Source: Romboutsia lituseburensis
GTDB lineage: Bacteria; Bacillota; Clostridia; Peptostreptococcales; Peptostreptococcaceae
Direction of reading: 5' to 3'
DNA length: 64,000 bases
Assembly: GCF_024723825.1 (NCBI RefSeq)
Contig: NZ_JANQBQ010000001.1
Coordinates: 682,001-746,000 of the forward strand
The position numbers and the translations under genes were made by a program. The notes below the pieces were generated by a model that ran no database searches, was not told the origin of the DNA, and saw only the letters and a list, made by a program, of their open reading frames with translations. Shown here one piece after another: positions 49,159-59,592 of this stretch; positions within the stretch are counted from its first letter, which is position 1, and each line of letters begins with the position of its first letter.

Positions 49159-49195
49159 AAAGCTAAACTAAATTTAATTTAGTTTAGCTTTTTAT
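49159..49195. terminator. Bidirectional terminator
   Basis: AAAAAGCTAAACTAAATT pairs with AATTTAGTTTAGCTTTTT, between the convergent permease gene and the 290-aa gene. Confidence 0.8.
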
Positions 49196-49204
49196 TTTAT
49201 TTAT

Positions 49205-50077
49205 TTATGCATTTTCAAAAGTATAAATAGCTTCAACTCTAGCTAAGTATACAGAGCAATCTATACATCCTATATATTTAGCATACTTTTCAACTTTTTC
49301 TTTATCTGATTCTATATCATAATTATTTTCTTTTATTATTTTCTTTATATATGTATCCATTAACACGTTTTTATGTTCGCTTATATCATATCCTAAATAA
49401 TTTGTTAGTCGTTCTATTTCTTGGCTAAAATCTCCATCTTCTTTTACTAAAAATTCATATACATCTTTTTTATAGGGATTTAAGTCTATTATCTGTTTAA
49501 CTACCTTACATTCATCTGGTTTAGTTATAAATCCATCTTTATAGTTATTAAACAAAGCTTTTGCTTTTTGTTTTCTCTCTTTACCTATATAACAACTTAT
49601 TGAATCAATATTATTTTCTATAAGTGCATCTACTACAGCATAATGTATATTAAAACAATCTTCATAAAGATATTGACTTAATTTTTTTACAATAGGCTTA
49701 ATATCAAAAATTTTATGATTATGTTTTTTACCTTTATTATTTAGTAAAACTTCTTTATTTAAATTATTAAATTGTCTTTCATAATTTAAATATTTTTCAC
49801 AATAAGAATTTTTAAAAATTTCAAGATCAATTGTTATTATATCAAATCCAACAATTGTTTCTATCGCTTTTTTTAATCCGCTTTCAATACATTCATATCC
49901 TAATTTTAATCCATTTTCTGATAATAACTTCTTACTTTTAAAATTCTCTAAACAATTTTTTTCAAAATCTTCACTAGCTCTCTTTGCATATATCTTAAAC
50001 GACTTTCTAACAGTGTTATAATTATCTAATTTTTCATCAAACTCCACAATCGCACCATTTATATCAAATGTAACCAT
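49205..50077 (-). CDS. Unknown cytoplasmic protein, 290 aa
   Basis: MVTFDINGAIVEFDEKLDNY ... PIVKKLSQYLYEDCFNIHYA ... NPYKKDVYEFLVKEDGDFSQ. The last motif (a position/keeper-like N-P-Y-x-x-x-V-Y-x-x-L-x-x-x-x-G-D) occurs in several Firmicutes proteins with TerB- or zinc-ribbon partners. No membrane or signal segment, family not certain. Confidence 0.7.
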   Translation of the reverse strand: MVTFDINGAIVEFDEKLDNYNTVRKSFKIYAKRASEDFEKNCLENFKSKKLLSENGLKLGYECIESGLKKAIETIVGFDIITIDLEIFKNSYCEKYLNYERQFNNLNKEVLLNNKGKKHNHKIFDIKPIVKKLSQYLYEDCFNIHYAVVDALIENNIDSISCYIGKERKQKAKALFNNYKDGFITKPDECKVVKQIIDLNPYKKDVYEFLVKEDGDFSQEIERLTNYLGYDISEHKNVLMDTYIKKIIKENNYDIESDKEKVEKYAKYIGCIDCSVYLARVEAIYTFENA

Positions 50078-50251
50078 TCTAAAATCCCCCTACTATAATC
50101 AAATTTCTATATTTTATAACTATTTATTTATATATTTGATTATTAAAGTGATTTTCCTTCTAAATAAAGAATTTGTCTAAACTTTCTAAGATTTAACCTT
50201 ATTATATTAATAGTTCTTGAACTTTCTAATATGTTTTTGTTGTTTTTTGTT

Positions 50252-50950
50252 TTATATTATGCCTAATAAACCCGCTATAATTGGTAAAAATACTGCTGGT
50301 AATAAATTAGCAATCTTTATATTTGTTGCTTTAAGTATGTTTAAACCTAATCCGATTATTAAAAGGCTACCTACACCTGTCATAGAATTTATTACTGCAT
50401 CACTTAAAACATTTGATAAAAATGATGCTCCTAAAGTAATAATTCCTTGATATATAAAAACTGATATGGAAGAAAACATAACACCAATTCCTAATGTAGC
50501 AGTAAATATAATAGATGTTATTCCATCTATTACTGATTTAGCTAAAAGTGTTTCATGATTCCCTGTTAATCCACTTTGAAGACTTCCAACGATACTCATA
50601 GCTCCTATGCAAAATATTAAACTAGCTGATACAAATCCTTGAGATATTGATATATTCTCTTTTCCTTTATATTTCCCCTTATTAACTTTTAGCTCTATTT
50701 TTTCACCTAAATTATTTAACCATTTATCTATATCTATTAATTCGCCGATTAAAGCCCCTAAAGCTATACATATTATTGTTAGCAAAGTATTCTCACCTTT
50801 TAATGCCCCTGATATTCCTATGTATACAACGCATAATGCCAAACCATTCATTATCGTATCACTAATTTTTTGTGATACTCTACCTTTTACTAATAATCCT
50901 ATTACGCAACCTAAAATAATAGCTAAACTATTTACTATAGTTCCAAACAT
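50252..50950 (-). CDS. DUF554 family membrane protein
   Basis: 232 aa, about seven membrane helices: MFGTIVNSLAIILGCVIGLL, DTIMNGLALCVVYIGISGAL, LLTIICIALGALIGELIDID, ISQGFVSASLIFCIGAMSIV and the ending LPAVFLPIIAGLLGII. This is the DUF554 (YdfK-like) family, function unknown. Single gene. Confidence 0.92.
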   Translation of the reverse strand: MFGTIVNSLAIILGCVIGLLVKGRVSQKISDTIMNGLALCVVYIGISGALKGENTLLTIICIALGALIGELIDIDKWLNNLGEKIELKVNKGKYKGKENISISQGFVSASLIFCIGAMSIVGSLQSGLTGNHETLLAKSVIDGITSIIFTATLGIGVMFSSISVFIYQGIITLGASFLSNVLSDAVINSMTGVGSLLIIGLGLNILKATNIKIANLLPAVFLPIIAGLLGII

Positions 50951-51040
50951 ATAACCACTCTCCCCTATATACTCTTATGTGAGTTTAATTATATCAATTT
51001 ATTTTTTAGAATTCATTAAATTTTCTAATTTTTGTAATAT

Positions 51041-51081
51041 AAAAGGACTGTTTCTTTTTTATTATTAGAAACAATCCTTTT
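51041..51081. terminator. Terminator between sstT and the DUF554 gene
   Basis: AAAGGACTGTTTC pairs with GAAACAATCCTTT (one wobble), T-rich on both sides; ends the leftward transporter gene at 51106. Confidence 0.7.
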
Positions 51082-51105
51082 ATATTTATATATCTATTAT
51101 AACCT

Positions 51106-52350
51106 TTACATTTCTGAAGTTAGCTTTTCATTATCATTATTGCTTTCTTTACGTTTTTTAGCAAATTCTGCTACAGCAGTAAATAATACATCAGTTGAAG
51201 AGTTTAATGCAGTCTCACAAGAATCTTGTATAACACCTACTATAAATCCAACTCCTACAACTTGCATTGCAACATCATTTGGAATTCCAAATAAACTACA
51301 AGCTAATGGTATTAATAATAAAGAACCACCTGCAACACCTGATGCACCACATGCACTTACAGCTGATAATAAACTTAATATAAGTGCCATCCCAATATCT
51401 ACTTCTATTCCTAGTGTGTGTACAGCAGCTAGTGTTAATACTGATATAGTTACAGCAGCTCCACCCATATTTATAGTTGCTCCTAATGGGATTGATACAG
51501 AGTAAGTATCTTTATCTAATTTTAATTCTTCACACAATCCCATATTTACAGGTATATTTGCAGCTGAACTTCTTGTGAAGAATGCTGTAATTCCACTATT
51601 TTTTAAGCACTTAAATACTAGTGGATATGGATTTTTTCTCATTCCTATAAATGCTATTATAGGATTTACAACAAATGCAACAAATGCCATACATCCAACT
51701 AATAATACAATTAACTGGCCATATCCAAGTAATGATTCAATACCTTGTGTAGATATACTATCAAATACAAGGCCCATAATACCAAGTGGCGCAAAATTTA
51801 TTATCCATCTAACTACTTGTGATAGTGCATCGGCTACATTACTTATCATTAATTTTGTAGATTGTGCAGCATTTTTAAGCGCAATCCCTAAAATTAATGC
51901 CCAAGATAATATACCTATATAATTAGCATTAAAAAGAGCTTTAACTGGATTGTCAACAATATTCATTAACAAAGTCTTAAGTACTTCTACAACACCACCA
52001 GGAGGAACAACATCTTCCACTCCTGCACCAAGAGTTAATGTTATCTTAAATATAAAACTAGCTACAACAGCTATAAGTCCTGCTAAAAAAGTACCTAAAA
52101 GATAAAGACATATAATTGATTTCATGTTGGTTTGTTGACCTTTTTTGTGCTGAGAAATAGCAGACATAACTAAAAAGAAAACTAGAATTGGTGCAACTGC
52201 CTTTAATGCTCCTACAAATAAAGAACCTAAAATTACTATTGGCTTTGCAATATCTGGAATTGTTAATGCTAATATGATACCGATTAATAAACCTACTATA
52301 ATTCTTTTTACCAAACTTATTTTATTCCACTTACCAAGTATTTTTTTCAT
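51106..52350 (-). CDS. sstT: Sodium:serine/threonine symporter
   Basis: 414 aa, DAACS family. The start ([19 protein letters not shown]), [20 protein letters not shown], the re-entrant serine-rich hairpin [20 protein letters not shown], and [20 protein letters not shown] are diagnostic. The C-terminus is charged ([13 protein letters not shown]). Imports serine and threonine with sodium across the cytoplasmic membrane. Confidence 0.95.
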   Translation of the reverse strand: MKKILGKWNKISLVKRIIVGLLIGIILALTIPDIAKPIVILGSLFVGALKAVAPILVFFLVMSAISQHKKGQQTNMKSIICLYLLGTFLAGLIAVVASFIFKITLTLGAGVEDVVPPGGVVEVLKTLLMNIVDNPVKALFNANYIGILSWALILGIALKNAAQSTKLMISNVADALSQVVRWIINFAPLGIMGLVFDSISTQGIESLLGYGQLIVLLVGCMAFVAFVVNPIIAFIGMRKNPYPLVFKCLKNSGITAFFTRSSAANIPVNMGLCEELKLDKDTYSVSIPLGATINMGGAAVTISVLTLAAVHTLGIEVDIGMALILSLLSAVSACGASGVAGGSLLLIPLACSLFGIPNDVAMQVVGVGFIVGVIQDSCETALNSSTDVLFTAVAEFAKKRKESNNDNEKLTSEM

Positions 52351-52532
52351 TTACTACCCCCTATTACTTTAATATAGTTAAAATAGATAAAAATCAGTCT
52401 ACTAAAGATCTAATTTTATCTATTTTAAATTTTATTAATCAAGTATTAAGGATATGTTTCATTTGTCAGAATTTTTAATATATATATAAAATTCTTTTTT
52501 CTATAATTAATTTTATTATATATAATGTTAAT

Positions 52533-53612
52533 TTATTTATTTTTTATATACTTTAAAGGATCTTTCGCAAAATCTTGAAAAGAGCTTCTAGTATAAATTA
52601 CATCACTCCCTAAAAATCTTTTATATCGATCTTCTTCTTTTAATAAGGAGTCTTCTTCTTTTCCTTCGTGATTATTAAATACTATTATTTTTAATGGTGG
52701 CTTTTTTCTACTACTTTGAACTCGTTTTAACATATATTTTATATGAATATCTGCATCTGGAAAAGAGTATCCACAAAATACTAAAACATCACATTTTCTT
52801 AAAGTTCTCTCTACTTCTCTCCATACTGTAGATATAAATACATTAGACATGTTTTTAAAAAAAGTTGGAGGTATTATTATTGGTACTGTGACTTCCCTAC
52901 ATTCTAAGCACTTGGCTTCTTTTATATTATCAAGTAATCTCATTACCCCTCCTTCATAGGGAGTAAGCGTTAAGCTATTACATATAGGACAGTAAAGCCA
53001 GTTTAGAGAACCATGTATTTTGTATAATTTTACACTGGGATCTTTAGGCTTTTTCCATCCTCCTTCTACGTCAAAATTATTAAAATCAACGCCATAATCT
53101 AACATAATAGGCTCTTTTTTGCGACGATATAAAGCTGCTATAGTGTTATCTATATGTATATCATAATTGGCACTTATAAATGTTGTTTTTTCTAATAACT
53201 TGCTTTCATATAAATTATCAACTAACATTTTATGATATTCATTTCTTCTACCTTCACTTTTATGTATAGCACGAGCCATGAGTAAAATTAAATACTGTCT
53301 TAAAAACCTTATACTATCACTTCTTCTATTCAAAGTTTCTAAACCAAAATTTTTAAATGATTCTCTTCTTTGCTCTGCTAAGTCAATTAAGCCAAGAACC
53401 TCTTCAAATGTAGGAAAATTAGCCTCTTTCATATCATCTTTCATCACATCAATCTTAAACATTTGTTTAAAAAATCTATATAATTCTTTATTCATATCAC
53501 TTTCAAAATCTTTAGGCTTTAAACTTGCAAAATATTCACTAAATAGTTCATTTTGAATAGGTGAATTTTCAGCAGCTGAAGCTCCAGCCCCAAGAAATAT
53601 ACATACGTTCAT
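52533..53612 (-). CDS. Stand-alone SIR2-like domain protein
   Basis: 359 aa. NAD-binding fold: GAGAS at residues 8-12 (VCIFLGAGASAAEN), then ISANYDIHIDNT (Asn about 147), KIHGSLNWLYC (catalytic-type His about 200), a zinc ribbon CPICN...CLEC and FCGYSFPDADIHIKYML. This is the SIR2_2 family, not a classic sirtuin. Several such proteins in defence systems deplete NAD in infected cells. No partner gene is next to it, so a solo role or housekeeping role is open. Confidence 0.85.
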   Translation of the reverse strand: MNVCIFLGAGASAAENSPIQNELFSEYFASLKPKDFESDMNKELYRFFKQMFKIDVMKDDMKEANFPTFEEVLGLIDLAEQRRESFKNFGLETLNRRSDSIRFLRQYLILLMARAIHKSEGRRNEYHKMLVDNLYESKLLEKTTFISANYDIHIDNTIAALYRRKKEPIMLDYGVDFNNFDVEGGWKKPKDPSVKLYKIHGSLNWLYCPICNSLTLTPYEGGVMRLLDNIKEAKCLECREVTVPIIIPPTFFKNMSNVFISTVWREVERTLRKCDVLVFCGYSFPDADIHIKYMLKRVQSSRKKPPLKIIVFNNHEGKEEDSLLKEEDRYKRFLGSDVIYTRSSFQDFAKDPLKYIKNK

Positions 53613-53657
53613 TATATTTCCCTCCCATATGAAATTATCTCAAAATTCAAAAAAAAT

Positions 53658-53690
53658 AAGTATAGAAATTATCAATTCCTATACTTATTA
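53658..53690 (-). terminator. Hairpin between the SIR2-like and dipeptidase genes
   Basis: AAGTATAGAAATT pairs with AATTCCTATACTT (one bulge) in the gap after the dipeptidase stop, with flanking A/T runs. Confidence 0.6.
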
Positions 53691-53719
53691 TATGATTTGT
53701 ATTTAATTTTATTTATATA

Positions 53720-55063
53720 TTACTTTAATAATTCATATACAGAAAGAGCGTATATTTCAACAGCCTTTGTCAGGTCATCTATGCTTATATATTCATTAGC
53801 TTGATGCTCTGTCTTAGGTTTCCCTGGAAATACAGATCCAAATGCTACGCAGTTATCTAATGCTCTAGCATACGTAGCTCCTCCTGATGAATGAGGCTTT
53901 CCATCTAATCCTGTTTCTTCTTCAAATACTTTTCTTAAAGTTTTTACTAAGAAATTATCTTCCGGAACATATATAGCTTTTAAGAAATCAAACTCTTCAT
54001 AAGTTAATCCATATTCTTTAGCTTTTTCTACTAATTGTTTTACAAACTCTTCCTTATCATATGTAACAGGTATTCTAACATCTACACCTATACTTTCTTT
54101 ATCTTTATTTATACTTAATTTACCAATATTAAATGTCAGTTTTCCTGAAACTTCATCTTGGCAATTTTCTATTATATTGTTTGCATTAGCATCTTCAGCT
54201 ATAACCTCAGCTATAAACTTAATAGCATTTGAATTAACACCAATATTGTTTAATGCTATAGCTAATCTTGAAATAGCATTTATACCACTATCACTTACTG
54301 CAGAGTGAACACCTTTACCTAATACACATATTTTATCTTCTTCTCTTGTGTATTCAAACTTTAATTTACTTAATTCTTTTTCAAGTTCTTCTATATATTT
54401 ACCTTTGTAAGCAGCTTTATCTGGGACAGAGTTAAATGCATTTCCAAGTTCTAATTCTATATCACTATTTCCTGGGGCATTTAAAAATACTTGTAAAAGT
54501 CCTTTTTCAGCATTTATCATAGGGAACTTTGAATCTGGAGTAAATCCATAGTTAGGTATTTCCTCTTTATTTTCAGAGTATTTATTTATACATCTCCAAA
54601 GATTTTCTTCATCTGTTCCAAATATAAATCTTACTCTTTTATTAAATTCAACACCTAAGTCCATTAATGCTTTTACAGCATATATAGCTCCTATTGTAGG
54701 CCCTTTATCATCTTGAGTACCTCTTCCGCAAAGTTTGTCTCCATCTATTACACCTTCATATGGAGGAAACTCCCAACTTTCTAATTCTCCTTCTGGAACT
54801 ACATCTAAATGACCTAGTATACCTATTAGTTCTTCACCTTCACCTATTTCTGCATATCCATAGTATCCATCTTTATATACTGTTTTAAATCCTAAAGATT
54901 TACATAGTTCTAATGTGTATCTTAATGCTTTATCTATATTTTCCCCAAATGGGCAATTTTCTGTAGCGTCACTTATAACACTTGGTATTTTTACACAATC
55001 TACTATAGATGATATCATCTCAGGTTTTAATTGTTGTATTTTTTCTTTTATTTGTTTTTTCAT
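53720..55063 (-). CDS. M20 dipeptidase, PepV/Sapep type
   Basis: 447 aa. Metal-site motifs: GILGHLDVVPEGE, CGRGTQDDKGPTIGA, FGTDEENLWRCINKY, and the late histidine in TEHQANEYISIDDL. The large lid insertion (~190-310) is typical for PepV. Cleaves dipeptides with Zn/Mn in the cytoplasm and so feeds amino-acid fermentation. The single gene has a terminator at its end. Confidence 0.94.
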   Translation of the reverse strand: MKKQIKEKIQQLKPEMISSIVDCVKIPSVISDATENCPFGENIDKALRYTLELCKSLGFKTVYKDGYYGYAEIGEGEELIGILGHLDVVPEGELESWEFPPYEGVIDGDKLCGRGTQDDKGPTIGAIYAVKALMDLGVEFNKRVRFIFGTDEENLWRCINKYSENKEEIPNYGFTPDSKFPMINAEKGLLQVFLNAPGNSDIELELGNAFNSVPDKAAYKGKYIEELEKELSKLKFEYTREEDKICVLGKGVHSAVSDSGINAISRLAIALNNIGVNSNAIKFIAEVIAEDANANNIIENCQDEVSGKLTFNIGKLSINKDKESIGVDVRIPVTYDKEEFVKQLVEKAKEYGLTYEEFDFLKAIYVPEDNFLVKTLRKVFEEETGLDGKPHSSGGATYARALDNCVAFGSVFPGKPKTEHQANEYISIDDLTKAVEIYALSVYELLK

Positions 55064-55232
55064 GATTAACCCCCTAAGTTTGTCATTTATTTTTCTATTC
55101 TATTATAATATACTATATTTTACCTATTTCTTCTACATTTTATTTTAACGTTTTCCTAATATTTGTTTTATATTTTAAAAGTTTCCTATCAAACAATTTT
55201 ACTATTTAAATCTATTTGATTATAAACCTAAA

Positions 55233-55273
55233 AAAAGTAAGATGTTACCTCAGGTAACTACCTTACTTTCTTA
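55233..55273 (-). terminator. Terminator of the aminotransferase gene
   Basis: AAAAAAGTAAG...CTTACTTTCTT with an inner GTTACCT/AGGTAAC stem; minus strand ends TTACTTTTTTTAGG. Confidence 0.75.
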
Positions 55274-55281
55274 ATTTTTTA

Positions 55282-56499
55282 TTATTTAGCTAACGCTGCT
55301 TCAACTGATTCTTTTAATATTTCATATGCCTTATCGCAATCGGCTTTAGTTAAAATTAGTGGGGGTACCATTCTTATTATGCTAGTTCCTATTAATGTAA
55401 CTAATAATTTTCTATCTATACAGTTATGCTTAATATCAAGACCTATTGGTAAATCAAATTCTACTCCTACTAATAATCCTTTACCTCTAACATCTTTTAC
55501 ATGTGGAAGGTGTTTTAATTTATTCATAAAATACTCGCCCATTTGTTTTGCATTATCAGCTAGATTTCTATCTAGCAATTCATTAATTTGTGCAGATGCA
55601 GCTGCACAACAAACAGGATTTCCTCCATACGTACTTCCATGAGATCCCATTGTAAATGCCTTAGAAACTTTTTCGCTTGCACATACCGCAGATATTGGCA
55701 TTCCACCACCCATAGCTTTAGCCATAGATACTATATCTGGCTTAACATTATAATTCATATAAGCCATAACTTCCCCTGTTCTACACCATCCTGTCTGTAT
55801 TTCATCAAATAATAGTAATAGCCCTTTTTCTTCACAAAGTTCTTTTATTCCATCTACAAATTCTTGTGTGGCAGGTCTAACACCACCCTCTCCTTGTACC
55901 GGTTCTATCATTATAGCTATAGTATTCTCTGTAACTAATTTTTTAAAAGAATCTACATCATTAAAGTCAGCATAACTAAATCCTGGTAACATAGGCTTAA
56001 ACCCTAATTGGCATCCGTTATCTGGTTGGCCAGTTGCAGACATCGCTCCATATGTTCTACCATGAAAACTGCTTTTAGCTGTTATTATATGATATTTGTT
56101 AGGTCCATAATTATCTGTACCATATTTTCTAGCCATTTTTATCATAGCTTCATTAGCTTCTGCACCTGAGTTTTGATAAAATATCTTATCCATTCCTATA
56201 GTTTCGCATATTAATTTTGCAAGTAATACTTGTGGTACTGTATATGGATAATTAAAAGTGTGTATAATATCTTTTACTTGATCACAAACAGCTTCTACTA
56301 CTTTTTCATTACAACTTCCAGCACTATTTACAGCTACCCCACCATAAAAGTCTAAATAGCCATTCCCTTCTTCATCATACAAATACATGTCTTTTGCTGT
56401 CTGTGCTACAAAATCAAATCTCTCATAAGTTTCTATCATATATTTTTTAGTTAACTCTTTAAGCTCTTGTTTAGTTAATTTAGCTTCGTTTAATTTCAT
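55282..56499 (-). CDS. Class III (PLP) aminotransferase, ornithine/omega-amine type
   Basis: Start at ATG 56499 after GGGGGTAATTAT. 405 aa. PLP motifs: FYQNSGAEANEAMIKMARKY, KSSFHGRTYGAMSATG, IEPVQGEGGVRPA, LLLFDEIQTGWCRTGE and the Schiff-base lysine in PDIVSMAKAMGGGMP. It moves an amino group from an end-amine to a keto acid, leaving an aldehyde. Lies at the end of the gene set with an acylating aldehyde dehydrogenase; the substrate is not determined. Confidence 0.92.
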   Translation of the reverse strand: MKLNEAKLTKQELKELTKKYMIETYERFDFVAQTAKDMYLYDEEGNGYLDFYGGVAVNSAGSCNEKVVEAVCDQVKDIIHTFNYPYTVPQVLLAKLICETIGMDKIFYQNSGAEANEAMIKMARKYGTDNYGPNKYHIITAKSSFHGRTYGAMSATGQPDNGCQLGFKPMLPGFSYADFNDVDSFKKLVTENTIAIMIEPVQGEGGVRPATQEFVDGIKELCEEKGLLLLFDEIQTGWCRTGEVMAYMNYNVKPDIVSMAKAMGGGMPISAVCASEKVSKAFTMGSHGSTYGGNPVCCAAASAQINELLDRNLADNAKQMGEYFMNKLKHLPHVKDVRGKGLLVGVEFDLPIGLDIKHNCIDRKLLVTLIGTSIIRMVPPLILTKADCDKAYEILKESVEAALAK

Positions 56500-56572
56500 A
56501 TAATTACCCCCACTCAAATTAAGTATTTTAATAATATACTAACTAGTACATACTCCCAGTAGATTATTTATA

Positions 56573-57925
56573 TTAATTTATATTTTTACTTTTTCTTTTA
56601 GCGCTTATGAAGAATATTACACCTAATACAGTCCAACCTACTACAATTATCCATTCCGGTTTAATAAGTCCTGGTATATATAATAAAAGCATTAATGACG
56701 CTAATATTATAGCCATAGTACCTATAAATTTATAATGTTTAATTTTATACGGTCTTGACATATCTGGTTCTTTTTTTCTTAATACCATAAAAGATATTGA
56801 TACCAATACATAAGCTATGACTATTCCAAAACTACCTGCATTAGTAATCCAAGTAAGCATTACTTTTCCAAAGAAAGGTGCTACACAAGAACATAGACCT
56901 ATTAATAATATTGCATTCGTTGGAGTTTTATATTTAGGATGTATTTTAGCTAAAAATGATGGTAGCATTTTAGCTTGTGCTAATGAGTATATTGCACGAC
57001 TACCACCCATTAAAAATGCATTCCAACTTGAGATTATACCAGCTAATCCTGCTACTATTAAAATTTGAGCTGCTATCTGTTTACCTCCAAATGCAAACTT
57101 CATAGCATCCGCTGTTACAAGTATTGATGTCTCCATCTCCCATGGTTTCATAGTCATTGATACAGAAAAAATAACTAATGCATACCATGATACTGCCATG
57201 ACTATTGATAGAATTAATATTTTACCAATTTTATTAAAAGGCATATTTATTTCTTCTGCTGCCTGTGGTATAACATCAAATCCTACATACATAAATGGTG
57301 TTGCTATGGCAACTCCCATAATTCCAGTAATACCATCTATAAAATGTGGTTTTGTACTTTCCAAATCACCTGAAACTACTGATCCACATATTAAAGCTAT
57401 ACCAACTACAGCTATTGCAACTGTCAATACAGATTGAAGAACTGCTGCAGGTTTTGCCCCAAAATAATTTATTGCAGTTATTATAATGGAACTAACAACT
57501 CCAACAGCTACCCAACTAGCATATATGTCAAATCCTGCTACGCTATACATGTATCCTTTTAAAAAATTCGGAAATAAGTATTCCACAACATTAGGTAATG
57601 CACAAGCTTCAAAGGCGACTACTCCAACGTAACCTAAGATTAGTGCCCATGTACATACAAATGATGCATTTTTACCTAGCGCCCTTCGACTAAATACATT
57701 TGCACCTCCACATTCTGGCATGGCTGCTGTAAGTTCTGCATAAACCAAACCTACAAATATAACCATTATTCCACCTATTACAAATGCACTCATTGCTCCA
57801 AGTGTTCCAGCTTTTAAAATCCATCCACCAACTAAGATTACCCATCCCCATCCTATCATTGCACCAAAGGCCAGGGCCAGGACGTCTTTTTTACCTAATA
57901 CTCTATCAAAATTTTTCTCTTCCAT
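56573..57925 (-). CDS. APC-family amino acid/amine permease
   Basis: Start at ATG 57925 after TGGAGGTTGTGT. 450 aa with 12 membrane helices. Consensus-like motifs: VLALAFGAMIGWGWVILVGG, AFVIGGIMVIFVGLVYAELT, PECGGANVFSRRALG. Likely imports the amine or amino acid used by the adjacent aminotransferase. Same strand, 74 nt upstream of it. Confidence 0.93.
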   Translation of the reverse strand: MEEKNFDRVLGKKDVLALAFGAMIGWGWVILVGGWILKAGTLGAMSAFVIGGIMVIFVGLVYAELTAAMPECGGANVFSRRALGKNASFVCTWALILGYVGVVAFEACALPNVVEYLFPNFLKGYMYSVAGFDIYASWVAVGVVSSIIITAINYFGAKPAAVLQSVLTVAIAVVGIALICGSVVSGDLESTKPHFIDGITGIMGVAIATPFMYVGFDVIPQAAEEINMPFNKIGKILILSIVMAVSWYALVIFSVSMTMKPWEMETSILVTADAMKFAFGGKQIAAQILIVAGLAGIISSWNAFLMGGSRAIYSLAQAKMLPSFLAKIHPKYKTPTNAILLIGLCSCVAPFFGKVMLTWITNAGSFGIVIAYVLVSISFMVLRKKEPDMSRPYKIKHYKFIGTMAIILASLMLLLYIPGLIKPEWIIVVGWTVLGVIFFISAKRKSKNIN

Positions 57926-58117
57926 ACACAACCTCCATTTAACCAAGATAACCTAGACTACTTTTAGCCCGCTCTTCTGTTTATAAAGTTATATTTTTAT
58001 AACTTTTCTTTGTGTTTTTCGAGGTTTTCTAAATTGTCAATTGTATCTCTTAATAGATACATGCAGTATATATATAAGTCTTTGAAGATAAAAATTTTTT
58101 AGAATTTTTCACGTTTC

Positions 58118-58160
58118 CAAGTTTATAGATTTGTCAATTAATATAAAATCTATAAACTTG
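58118..58160 (-). terminator. Terminator of the symporter gene
   Basis: CAAGTTTATAGATTT pairs with AAATCTATAAACTTG across a 12-nt loop, just after the symporter stop on the minus strand. Confidence 0.7.
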
Positions 58161-58168
58161 GATTTATA

Positions 58169-59563
58169 TTATTGAGATTTATCTAGATTTGATTTGTTTT
58201 TATTTGCAAAATATCCTAAAAACATTACTAGAATTGAAACTGATACCCCTAAAAATAAAGGGTCTATATGAGATGGTAATATGAATTTTCCAATTAATAC
58301 AAATGTTGGACCTAATATAATAGCTCCTAGAGCAAATTTTTTGTGTATCTTTCCTGGTAAAAATAATGCACAACATAATGGTGCAAATGCTACCGCTCCT
58401 CTAAGTCCCATTGACATAAAGCTCCAGCCCAGTATTAATGATCCAAGATTTCCACTTGCAAGTATTGCGACGATAATTAATATTCCAGCTATTATAATTC
58501 TTGCCGCTTTTAATAATGTCTTATCACTTGCATTTTTATTAAAATATACCTTGTATATATCATTGCATATCATTGAACTTAAACCAAGTGCCACACCTGC
58601 TCCCGTTCCCACTAATGCAACTAATAATGTAGCCATTACCATTCCGGCAACTAATGGAGGAAGGTTTTGCATTATAAATGTTGGAAGTGCTTCTCCTGCT
58701 ACCATATTTGGAGCTGTCATTTTCATATACATACCTACAAATATTCCAGCTGTACCAACTATTGGTATTAAAATCGCACTTACTATAGCTCCTGATTTTG
58801 ATATTTTTAAACTTTTAGCAGATATTATAGCTTGAATATATGCTTGAGTTGTTATGACACCTAAAATTAAAGATATTCCTGCTCCCATATCAACCATGGT
58901 TCCTCTTGCGAACAAACTAAAATATTGATCACTTGGCAATGCTTCTCTAAATGCAGATAATCCTCCTCCTAAATTTAATGCCATAAATCCACAGATTATA
59001 ACAGTAGCATAAAGTAGTATTGTTTTTACTATTCCAACAAGGCCTGCTCCCCAAACCCCGCCAAATATAACATAAGCAAGCATTAATAGAACTATACATA
59101 CTGTCGCTGGAAATGATCCTAGATGACTAACAGTTGTTACTAATGCTATACCTGATAAAACTTGTGCAACTATACTTAAAAAACTTCCTATTGACATTAA
59201 AACAGTTGAAACTGTGCTAGCTGTTTGACCATACTCTCTTGCAAATACTTGTGGTAAAGTTGTTATTTCACTATTGTATAAAGGCTTTGCAAATCCTAAC
59301 CCTAGTATTAAACATCCAATTCCTCCTCCAAGTGTAAACCACCAAGCTGAAAAACCATAATTGAAAGCTAACTGTGCTGTACCTATGGTTGATGCTCCTC
59401 CAACTAATGTACCTATTATAGAACCAGCTATAATTCCAACGCCTGCCTTTCTACCACCTGATGAAAAATCTTTTGCTGAACTTACTTTTCTACCAGAGTA
59501 AATTCCTACTGCTGTGATTAATGCTAATATTAACACAGCTCCTAAATAATGTAATGACGTCAT
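58169..59563 (-). CDS. Sodium:solute symporter (SSS family)
   Basis: 464 aa, about 13 membrane helices. IITAVGIYSGRKVSSAKDFS, GGRKAGVGIIAGSIIGTLVG, GASTIGTAQLAFNYGFSAWW mark the SSS fold. No panF/putP-type signature stands out. Next to butyrate kinase, 29 nt downstream of it, so probably in the same operon and importing a related organic acid or amino acid. Confidence 0.92.
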   Translation of the reverse strand: MTSLHYLGAVLILALITAVGIYSGRKVSSAKDFSSGGRKAGVGIIAGSIIGTLVGGASTIGTAQLAFNYGFSAWWFTLGGGIGCLILGLGFAKPLYNSEITTLPQVFAREYGQTASTVSTVLMSIGSFLSIVAQVLSGIALVTTVSHLGSFPATVCIVLLMLAYVIFGGVWGAGLVGIVKTILLYATVIICGFMALNLGGGLSAFREALPSDQYFSLFARGTMVDMGAGISLILGVITTQAYIQAIISAKSLKISKSGAIVSAILIPIVGTAGIFVGMYMKMTAPNMVAGEALPTFIMQNLPPLVAGMVMATLLVALVGTGAGVALGLSSMICNDIYKVYFNKNASDKTLLKAARIIIAGILIIVAILASGNLGSLILGWSFMSMGLRGAVAFAPLCCALFLPGKIHKKFALGAIILGPTFVLIGKFILPSHIDPLFLGVSVSILVMFLGYFANKNKSNLDKSQ

Positions 59564-59592
59564 TTAAAGCTTCCCTCCTTTAATTCTTGGAG

